Shown here: positions 1 to 5,387 of the stretch, piece by piece
Position numbering within the stretch: position 1 is the first letter of the stretch
Layout of the letters: the number at the start of each line of letters is the position of its first letter
NCBI GenBank assembly: GCA_946886675.1
Contig: CAMPIZ010000145.1
Span: 1-5,387, forward strand
Source of the DNA: an uncultured Flavobacterium sp.
Lineage (GTDB): Bacteria > Bacteroidota > Bacteroidia > Flavobacteriales > Flavobacteriaceae
Direction: 5' to 3'
Length of the DNA stretch: 5,387 nucleotides
Made by a program: the position numbers and the translations under genes
Notes under the pieces: generated by a model
What the model saw: the letters and a program-made list of their open reading frames with translations, nothing else
What the model was told of the DNA's origin: nothing
Databases searched by the model: none

Positions 1-84
1 AATTGGGATTTGGGATATCCTTGGGCCGTTAATCTTAAAGATAATAAAGTTTTATTAAACGGTTTTTTTTGCAATTGCGCGTAA
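1..84 (+). CDS. C-terminal end of an unidentified upstream gene (5' partial)
   Basis: An open frame enters at base 1 and ends at TAA 82-84, giving 27 residues that include DLGYPWAVNLKDNKVLL and end in NGFFCNCA. The first 20 codons read like genuine protein. The stretch loosely recalls the 'GYP..V.L.DGKVL' segment of BNR/sialidase-type beta-propeller proteins, but it is far too short to assign. The last residues (FFCNCA) are encoded across a run of eight T (63-70) and look less natural, so the original end may have been altered by a frameshift in that run, or this may simply be the natural C-terminus. No function is claimed. It could also be chance, since 27 open codons prove little. Confidence 0.3.
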   Translation, partial: NWDLGYPWAVNLKDNKVLLNGFFCNCA

Positions 85-150
85 AAAAGTTTTGTGTATT
101 TTTTAAAGCTGTGATTTCATCGGAAAAAAATGATTTTAAAGGGGGTAAAA

Positions 151-180
151 TTCAATATTTAAAAAAATCATATACTTTTG
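151..180 (+). promoter_or_regulatory. Candidate Bacteroidota-type promoter for topA
   Basis: TACTTTTG at 173-180 matches the Bacteroidota -7 element TAnnTTTG exactly. TTC at 151-153, one base off the -33 TTG, lies 19 nt upstream, which is the usual spacing. Transcription would begin at about 184-187, giving a leader of only about 15 nt that starts next to the ribosome binding site. The start site is inferred from element positions only. Confidence 0.6.
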
Positions 181-186
181 CGACAC

Positions 187-193
187 AAAGGAG
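187..193 (+). promoter_or_regulatory. Shine-Dalgarno site of topA
   Basis: AAAGGAG lies 7 nt upstream of ATG 201. Bacteroidota genes often lack such sites, and the two genes downstream here do. It therefore decides the topA start: it selects ATG 201 over the in-frame ATG at 69, which has no such site and would add 44 unrelated residues. Confidence 0.75.
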
Positions 194-200
194 AGCAAAT

Positions 201-2699
201 ATGGCAAAGAATTTAGTGATTGTTGAGTCGCCGGCTAAGGCAAAAACCATTGAAAAATTTTTAGGAAAAGACTATCAGGTTGAGTCCAGTTATGGGCACA
301 TAGCCGATCTACCTTCTAAGGAGATAGGGGTTGATGTGGAAAACGGATTTAAACCTAAATATGAGGTGTCTTCTGATAAAAAGGCTTTGGTTAAAAAACT
401 TAAAGATCTTTCTAAGTCTGCCGATACGGTTTGGCTGGCAAGTGATGAGGACCGTGAAGGGGAGGCTATTGCATGGCACCTTTCGGAAGAGCTTAAACTT
501 GATAAAAGCAAAACCAGGCGTATTGTTTTCCATGAGATTACCAAAACAGCGATACAAAAAGCAATAGAAAACCCAAGAAGTATTGATTATAACCTTGTAA
601 ATGCCCAACAGGCAAGAAGGGTGCTGGACAGACTTGTGGGTTATGAGCTTTCTCCTGTTTTATGGAAAAAAGTAAAAAGCGGACTTTCCGCAGGGCGTGT
701 ACAGTCGGTTTCTGTAAGGTTGATTGTAGAGCGTGAAAGAGAGATACAAAATTTCAAACCCGAAGCTTCTTATTCTGTAACGGCTGAGTTTGTAAACGAA
801 GCAGGAAAATCATTTAAGGCAAAGCTGCCTAAAAATTTTAGCACAAAACAGGAAGCACAGGATTTTCTAAATAAGAATTTAGATTCCCAGTATAAAGTTT
901 CTGACCTTGAAACAAAGCCGGCAAAAAAATCACCGGCAGCACCTTTTACAACATCTACACTACAGCAGGAGGCTTCAAGAAAGCTTTACTTTCCTGTAGG
1001 TGTAACCATGATGCTGGCACAAAGGCTGTATGAAGCAGGTTTGATTACCTATATGAGAACAGATAGCGTTAACCTTTCTCAGGATGCTATGGCGGCTGCA
1101 GAGGCCGAGATTGTAAAATCTTATGGTAAAGAATTTAGCAAGCCGCGCAATTATGCAACAAAGAGCAAAGGTGCTCAGGAAGCACACGAAGCTATACGTC
1201 CTACAGATATGGCACGCCATACGGTTAATATAGACAGGGATCAGGCAAGGCTTTATGATCTTATCTGGAAAAGGACTGTGGCGTCTCAAATGAGTGATGC
1301 CCAGTTAGAGCGTACCAATGTAAAAATTGAGGCTAATAATCATAAAGAAGTTTTTGCTGCTTCCGGCGAGGTGCTTTTATTTGAGGGTTTCCTTAAGGTA
1401 TATCTTGAAGGTAGTGATGATGAGGATGTGGAACAGGAAGGCATGCTGCCTGCTTTAACAGTAAATGAAAGGCTAAACAATAATTATATAACGGCAGTAG
1501 AACGTTTTTCCAGGCCTCCTGCCCGATATACAGAAGCTGCACTTGTTAAAAAACTTGAAGAGCTGGGTATAGGCCGTCCGTCAACTTATGCGCCTACTAT
1601 TTCTACTATTATCAGCAGGAATTATGTAGAAAAAGGAAGCTTTGAAGGCCAGGAAAGGAAATATCATCAGCTTACTTTAAAAGGCGGCTCGGTTTCAGAG
1701 CAGGTCCTTAAAGAGAACTTTGGTTCTGATAAAGGTAAACTGGTACCTACAGATATAGGTATGATTGTAAATGATTTTCTTGTAAATCATTTTGAAACGA
1801 TTCTCGATTACAATTTTACGGCAAAAGTAGAGCAGGATTTTGACGAAATTGCTTCCGGTAATGAAGACTGGACCAAAATGATGAACGATTTTTACACTCA
1901 TTTTCATCCCACGGTTAAAAATGTAGAGGAAAATGCCGAAAGGGAGTCGGGGGAGAGAATATTGGGGACTGATCCTAAAACCGGTAAGCAGGTAAGTGTA
2001 CGCCTCGGTAAGTTTGGGCCAATGGCACAAATAGGTGAGGCGGAAGATGATGATAAGCAATTTGCCAGCCTCCTGCCGGAACAAAATATAGGCAGTATTA
2101 CTCTGGATGAAGCTTTAGGGTTGTTTATGCTGCCAAAATCACTGGGTACATATAAAGGTGAGGAAGTTGAAGTAAACAATGGCCGTTTTGGGCCTTATGT
2201 GCGCTTTGGTAAAACTTTTATCTCTCTGCCTAAAGGTATGGATCCTATGGATGTAACCTTTGATGTTGCTGCAAAGCTTATTGCAGAGAAAGAACAGGCA
2301 GATGCTCCTATTGGTATGTATAAAAACGAACCTGTTCAAAAAGGTGTAGGTAGGTTTGGCCCATTCATTAAATGGAATGGGATGTTTATAAACGTAAATA
2401 AAAAATACGACTTTGATAACCTTACACAGGCCGATATTAACGAACTGATAGAGGATAAGCTGCAAAAGGATAAAGATAAGATTATACATAACTGGGAAGA
2501 AGAAGGTATAAGGGTAGAAAAAGCCCGCTGGGGAAGATCGGTAATCCTTAAAGGTAAGACAAAAATAGAGCTTAATAAGGATGTGGATGCTTCAAAGCTT
2601 AGCCTTGATCAGGTTAAGACAATGATAGCTGAAAAAGCTCCAGCCAAAAAAACGACTAAAAAAGCTCCGGCAAAGAAAGCAACCTCTAAAAAGAAATAA
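201..2699 (+). CDS. topA: DNA topoisomerase I (type IA, omega protein)
   Basis: This enzyme relaxes negative supercoils by cutting one DNA strand through a 5'-phosphotyrosine link and passing the other strand, using Mg2+. It acts on the nucleoid. The 832-aa protein starts MAKNLVIVESPAKAKT. The N-terminal TOPRIM domain (about 3-114) shows Glu9 and the acidic motif DEDRE, with Asp82, Asp84 and Glu86. SGLSAGRVQSVSVR follows at about 160-173. The catalytic tyrosine is Tyr284 in LITYMRTDS, with Arg286 beside it, matching E. coli Tyr319 and Arg321. EAHEAIRPTD (327-336) and GIGRPSTYAPTIST (456-469) are further family motifs. The C-terminus has no zinc ribbons, and the whole protein lacks cysteine. 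Instead it has about four topoisomerase C-terminal repeats, with G[KR]FGP cores near 603, 661 and 717 and a weaker ARWGR near 775. A basic Lys/Ala/Pro tail occupies 813-832. The start is fixed by the Shine-Dalgarno at 187-193. The gene is followed after 5 nt by the arginase-like gene, so the two are probably cotranscribed. Confidence 0.97.
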   Translation: MAKNLVIVESPAKAKTIEKFLGKDYQVESSYGHIADLPSKEIGVDVENGFKPKYEVSSDKKALVKKLKDLSKSADTVWLASDEDREGEAIAWHLSEELKLDKSKTRRIVFHEITKTAIQKAIENPRSIDYNLVNAQQARRVLDRLVGYELSPVLWKKVKSGLSAGRVQSVSVRLIVEREREIQNFKPEASYSVTAEFVNEAGKSFKAKLPKNFSTKQEAQDFLNKNLDSQYKVSDLETKPAKKSPAAPFTTSTLQQEASRKLYFPVGVTMMLAQRLYEAGLITYMRTDSVNLSQDAMAAAEAEIVKSYGKEFSKPRNYATKSKGAQEAHEAIRPTDMARHTVNIDRDQARLYDLIWKRTVASQMSDAQLERTNVKIEANNHKEVFAASGEVLLFEGFLKVYLEGSDDEDVEQEGMLPALTVNERLNNNYITAVERFSRPPARYTEAALVKKLEELGIGRPSTYAPTISTIISRNYVEKGSFEGQERKYHQLTLKGGSVSEQVLKENFGSDKGKLVPTDIGMIVNDFLVNHFETILDYNFTAKVEQDFDEIASGNEDWTKMMNDFYTHFHPTVKNVEENAERESGERILGTDPKTGKQVSVRLGKFGPMAQIGEAEDDDKQFASLLPEQNIGSITLDEALGLFMLPKSLGTYKGEEVEVNNGRFGPYVRFGKTFISLPKGMDPMDVTFDVAAKLIAEKEQADAPIGMYKNEPVQKGVGRFGPFIKWNGMFINVNKKYDFDNLTQADINELIEDKLQKDKDKIIHNWEEEGIRVEKARWGRSVILKGKTKIELNKDVDASKLSLDQVKTMIAEKAPAKKTTKKAPAKKATSKKK
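2634..2678 (+). repeat. Imperfect tandem repeat encoding KAPAKK in the TopA tail
   Basis: Two 18-nt units, 2634-2651 and 2661-2678, each encode Lys-Ala-Pro-Ala-Lys-Lys. They differ only at three third-codon positions (CCA/CCG, GCC/GCA, AAA/AAG). This is a short internal duplication within the basic tail. The silent differences suggest the protein sequence is maintained, or that the duplication is old. Confidence 0.55.
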
Positions 2700-2704
2700 C
2701 AGCT

Positions 2705-3889
2705 ATGGTTTTTGATTTTCTCGAACCTGTTGATGTTGATGTGCTGGAGTTTGTTAGCGAACTTTCGGTACAGTCTCTAGGCAGGAAAATAGATATCCAT
2801 ACTTCTGAAGTTTTTCCGGACCTGGATAAAGCAGCTATAGCTATTATAGGTGTTTTGGAAAACAGGGGCATGGATGAAAGGAAAGAACATGTTTCGCTGG
2901 ATCATGTTAGAAAGCAGTTCTACAGCCTTTTTCCCGGTAACTGGGATATGAATATTGTAGATCTTGGGAATGTGGCTGCCGGTGATACGCCGGAAGATAC
3001 ATATTATGTGGTTAAAAGCCTGGTTGAGCATTTGGTAAAAAACAGGGTTATTCCGGTTGTAATAGGAGGTTCTCAGGATATTACGTATGCTGTGTACAGG
3101 GGTTATGATAAGCTGGAGCAGATGGTAAACCTGGTATCTATAGACAGTAAGTTTGATTTCGGAAAAGAAAACGAAAAGCTCACTGCAAACTCATACCTTA
3201 CTAAAATAATCGTAGAAGAACCTAATAATCTTTTCAATTTTAGTAATATTGGATATCAAACATATTATAATTCTCAGGAAGAGATTGATCTTATTGAAAA
3301 ATTATATTTTGAAGCCTACCGTCTAGGTGAAATTTGCAACAATCCAACTATTGCCGAACCTGTGTTTAGAGATGCTGACATAGTTTCTGTCGATCTAAAT
3401 TCAGTAAAATCAGCCGATTCAGGAAATTATGTTAAATTTATCCCAAATGGCTTTGATGGAAAAGAAATTTGTATTTTAGCACGCTATGCGGGCATAAGTG
3501 ATAAGGTTTCTGCATTTGGAATTTTTAATCACAATAATTCAAGGCAGGAGTCCGTTTTAATAGCTCAGGTACTTTGGTATTTTATAGAAGGCTATCATTA
3601 CAGATCTAATGAATATCCTTTTGGCAGTAAAGATCAGTACCTTAAATATATTGTTCCGCTGGATGATGAGGAGCTTATTTTTTACAAGAGTGATAAGACT
3701 GACAGATGGTGGATTGAGATACCATATGTTTCGCATCTTAACAATAAATTAAACAGAAATACGTTGTTACCATGTACACATGAAGACTATATGGGAGCAT
3801 GCGGAAGTGAGATACCGGAACGCTGGTGGAGGCTCAGAGAAAAAACATTTTATAATGGTATTGTTATAAAAAATTATGAGTTTCCTTAA
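2705..3889 (+). CDS. Arginase/formimidoylglutamase-fold protein, probably catalytically inactive
   Basis: This 394-aa protein has the ureohydrolase (arginase family) layout, but its metal-binding motifs are degraded. Family members carry GGDHS, DAHxD and SxDxD, whose His and Asp residues hold two Mn2+ ions. Here they read GGSQD (121-125), DSKFD (147-151) and SVDLN (228-232). The His of the first motif is Gln, the His of the second is Lys, and the second Asp of the third is Asn. The later DivE-type motif reads FGIFNHNN (271-278), without Asp or Glu. The scaffold is still clear: VIPVVIGGSQD resembles the beta-strand and turn before the first ligand, and YAGISDKVSAFGIFNHN the last core strand. 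A Trp/Tyr-rich C-terminal stretch of about 95 residues follows. There is no signal peptide or membrane segment, so it is probably cytoplasmic. It starts 5 nt after topA with no Shine-Dalgarno, suggesting translation as part of the topA transcript. No histidine-degradation genes are nearby, so a hutG role is not supported. From memory, similar genes are often annotated as formimidoylglutamase or arginase near gldK in Flavobacteriaceae; I could not check this. The fold is fairly sure; the biological role is unknown. Confidence 0.85.
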   Translation: MVFDFLEPVDVDVLEFVSELSVQSLGRKIDIHTSEVFPDLDKAAIAIIGVLENRGMDERKEHVSLDHVRKQFYSLFPGNWDMNIVDLGNVAAGDTPEDTYYVVKSLVEHLVKNRVIPVVIGGSQDITYAVYRGYDKLEQMVNLVSIDSKFDFGKENEKLTANSYLTKIIVEEPNNLFNFSNIGYQTYYNSQEEIDLIEKLYFEAYRLGEICNNPTIAEPVFRDADIVSVDLNSVKSADSGNYVKFIPNGFDGKEICILARYAGISDKVSAFGIFNHNNSRQESVLIAQVLWYFIEGYHYRSNEYPFGSKDQYLKYIVPLDDEELIFYKSDKTDRWWIEIPYVSHLNNKLNRNTLLPCTHEDYMGACGSEIPERWWRLREKTFYNGIVIKNYEFP

Positions 3890-3925
3890 AGTTATCAATA
3901 GATTACTTTTTGTTTAGGTTTTTTT
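3888..3925 (+). terminator. Candidate intrinsic terminator after the arginase-like gene
   Basis: Bases 3888-3896 (AAAGTTATC) pair with 3901-3909 (GATTACTTT) around an AATA loop, giving a nine-position stem with one T-T mismatch. T-rich sequence follows, with TTTTT at 3907-3911 and seven T at 3919-3925. The stem begins inside the stop codon. It is AT-rich and therefore weak, so readthrough into gldK is plausible. Confidence 0.45.
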
Positions 3926-3935
3926 ACTAAAAAAA

Positions 3936-3966
3936 TTGTTTTTTTGAAAATAAATAAATAGGTTTA
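3936..3966 (+). promoter_or_regulatory. Candidate Bacteroidota-type promoter for gldK
   Basis: TTG at 3936-3938 is followed, after 20 nt, by TAGGTTTA at 3959-3966. This matches seven of the eight TAnnTTTG positions if the two n are counted, with the final G changed to A. Transcription would start near 3970-3973, leaving a leader of about 35 nt. The match lies in a very AT-rich spacer, where chance matches are common. Its placement just after the candidate terminator and before gldK supports it. Confidence 0.45.
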
Positions 3967-4007
3967 CGCCCTTAAAAAATAGAATTACATTAATAACCCA
4001 AATTTAT

Positions 4008-5387
4008 ATGAAGAAGTTCATTGCATTAACAGCAACTTTATCATTTTTAATTAGCTGTGGTTCCAGTGACCGCGGAGAGCTTGTAGGTGTTAGAGGGAAA
4101 AAGTGGAGGCCTGAAAAGCCTTATGGTATGACTTTGGTTCCTGGTGGCGCTTACATAATGGGTAAATCTGACGACGATTTGGCTAATGTTCAGGATGCTC
4201 CTACTAAGACAGTTACTGTTCGTTCGTTTTATATGGATGAAACAGAAATCACTAACAGTGAATACCGTCAGTTTGTGGAGTGGGTTAAGGATTCTACTAT
4301 CAGGACAAGACTTGCTATCCTTGCTGACGAAATGGGTCAGACTCCGGGAAGTGGTGGTGTTGGAGAATATGCTTTCCTTGATCAGTCTACCGAAGAAAAA
4401 TCGCCTTACGATCAATACATGTATGATAACTACTACAGTTTAGGTACTGATGATGATATGTATGCGGGTAGAAAGCTTAACCATAAAGTAAAGCTTATCG
4501 AAGATCCTCAAAAATATCCGGATGAGTACTATGTTGAGGTGATGGATTCATTGTATCTTCCTGCTTCTGAGTCTTATAACGGCTTGAGGACGGTTGATGT
4601 TTCCAAGCTTATCTTTTCTTACTCTTGGATGGATATCCAGGCAGCTGCAAAAGACAAGTCTAAAAACACAAGAAACAAAAGGAGTAAATACCTGATAAAA
4701 GAGAAAGTAGAAGTTTATCCTGATACTACAGTTTGGATTAAAGATTTCTCTTATTCATACAATGAGCCAATGCATAATGACTATTTCTGGCACCAGGCTT
4801 ACGGGGAGTATCCTGTAGTGGGTGTTAGCTGGAAACAGGCTAAAGCATTCTGCGCATGGAGAACTCTTTATAAAAATGCATACCAGAAAGATAAAGGGAG
4901 ACAGTTTGTAAACTCATTCCGTCTGCCTACTGAAGCAGAGTGGGAATATGCTGCAAGAGGTGGCCTTCAGTCTGCTACTTATCCATGGGGTGGGCCGTAT
5001 GCTAAAAACGACAGAGGTTGTTTCCTTGCAAACTTTAAGCCTCAGAGAGGTGACTATGCTGCTGACGGTGCTCTTTATACAGTAGAAGCTGATTCTTACG
5101 ATCCAAACGATTATAACCTTTATAACATGGCAGGTAACGTAGCTGAATGGACTGACTCATCTTATGATGCAGCTTCTTATGAGTACGTTTCTACTATGAA
5201 CCCGAACGTTACAGATCATGATAACATGCGTAAAGTAACAAGAGGTGGTTCTTGGAAAGATGTGTCATATTTCCTTCAGGTAAGTACAAGAGATTACGAG
5301 TATGCTGATTCTGCAAGAAGTTTTATCGGCTTCAGGACAGTTCAGGATTACATGGGTACTCAAAATACAGGAAATACACTATTAGAC
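4008..5387 (+). CDS. gldK: Gliding motility / type IX secretion lipoprotein GldK (3' partial)
   Basis: GldK (PorK in Porphyromonas gingivalis) is an outer-membrane-associated lipoprotein. With GldN it forms the large ring of the T9SS, coupled to the GldL-GldM motor, and is needed for protein secretion and gliding. The 460 codons present start MKKFIALTATLSFLISCGS, a lipoprotein signal peptide with lipobox LISC and lipidated Cys17. The rest has the formylglycine-generating enzyme (FGE-sulfatase) fold: GMTLVPGGAYIMG (40-52), SFYMDETEITNSEYRQFV (73-90), YPVVGVSW (268-275), FRLPTEAEWEYAARGG (304-319), LYNMAGNVAEWTD (371-383), VTRGGSWKD (410-418) and SFIGFRTVQDY (438-448). A GldK-type insert occupies about 93-267 and includes a Lys/Arg-rich patch near 215-233. 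The two copper-binding catalytic cysteines of true FGE fall at about Asp418 and Leu423 here, so the fold is structural. The start is chosen from the signal peptide; there is no Shine-Dalgarno. The frame is open to the window edge. Known GldK proteins are about 460-470 aa, so only a few codons should be missing. gldL, gldM and gldN are expected next. Confidence 0.95.
   Translation, partial: MKKFIALTATLSFLISCGSSDRGELVGVRGKKWRPEKPYGMTLVPGGAYIMGKSDDDLANVQDAPTKTVTVRSFYMDETEITNSEYRQFVEWVKDSTIRTRLAILADEMGQTPGSGGVGEYAFLDQSTEEKSPYDQYMYDNYYSLGTDDDMYAGRKLNHKVKLIEDPQKYPDEYYVEVMDSLYLPASESYNGLRTVDVSKLIFSYSWMDIQAAAKDKSKNTRNKRSKYLIKEKVEVYPDTTVWIKDFSYSYNEPMHNDYFWHQAYGEYPVVGVSWKQAKAFCAWRTLYKNAYQKDKGRQFVNSFRLPTEAEWEYAARGGLQSATYPWGGPYAKNDRGCFLANFKPQRGDYAADGALYTVEADSYDPNDYNLYNMAGNVAEWTDSSYDAASYEYVSTMNPNVTDHDNMRKVTRGGSWKDVSYFLQVSTRDYEYADSARSFIGFRTVQDYMGTQNTGNTLLD

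Noticed and set aside
71..78. Palindrome GCAATTGC flanked by a T-run (63-70) and an A-run (83-88), as a terminator or operator
   Set aside because: The palindrome is only 8 nt with no loop. Pairing the flanking T and A runs gives a stem of A-T pairs only and no T-tract after it, so there is no convincing structure.
69..200. Possible 44-residue N-terminal extension of TopA from ATG 69
   Set aside because: The extension has no family similarity, would span the promoter match at 173-180, and lacks a ribosome site. ATG 201 has AAAGGAG at the right distance and gives the standard MAKNLVIVESPAKAK start with Glu9 in register.
1695..2179. Open frames on the reverse strand inside topA, up to 129 codons, and similar ones inside the other genes
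   Set aside because: They lie antisense to strongly conserved coding sequence, have no recognisable domains, and overlap each other in different frames, so they are best explained as chance.
2705..3889. Assignment as hutG (formimidoylglutamase) or a working arginase
   Set aside because: The metal-binding histidines and several aspartates are replaced, and no histidine- or arginine-catabolic genes lie nearby, so no enzyme symbol is given.
4047..4443. Short open frames on both strands within the 5' part of gldK
   Set aside because: They overlap the clear GldK frame, which shows a lipoprotein signal and FGE-fold motifs throughout; the alternatives show nothing recognisable.
4008..5387. GldK as an active formylglycine-generating (sulfatase-modifying) enzyme
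   Set aside because: The catalytic cysteine pair is absent, and the lipobox, insert and overall length fit GldK instead.

Overview
This window looks like chromosomal DNA from a member of the Flavobacteriaceae (Flavobacterium or a close relative). The evidence is a gldK gene, which belongs to the gliding motility / type IX secretion (T9SS) core found only in Bacteroidota. Other signs are AT-rich spacers, Bacteroidota-type promoter elements (TTG, about 20 nt, TAnnTTTG), weak use of Shine-Dalgarno sites, and a cysteine-free type IA topoisomerase with C-terminal repeats and a lysine-rich tail. All genes lie on the + strand.

Layout: (1) Positions 1-84 hold an open frame entering from the left edge, probably the last 27 codons of an upstream gene that I cannot identify. 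(2) Positions 85-200 hold a compact promoter and a clear Shine-Dalgarno for topA. (3) Positions 201-2699 encode DNA topoisomerase I (832 aa). (4) Five bases later, 2705-3889 encode a 394-aa arginase/formimidoylglutamase-fold protein in which most of the usual metal ligands are replaced, so it is probably a pseudoenzyme. (5) Positions 3890-4007 are a spacer with a candidate terminator followed by a candidate promoter. (6) Positions 4008-5387 encode the lipoprotein GldK. It is cut by the right edge after 460 codons, probably only a few codons short of its end.

How they fit together: topA and the arginase-like gene look like one transcription unit. gldK appears to begin a new one, which in this group normally continues with gldL, gldM and gldN. 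GldK and GldN form the outer-membrane-associated ring of the T9SS, and GldL and GldM form the proton-driven motor. The main item of interest is the degenerate arginase-like protein next to the T9SS operon. Automated annotation would probably call it an enzyme, but its active-site motifs argue against that. I saw no mobile elements, tRNA or rRNA genes, CRISPR arrays or new multi-gene system.
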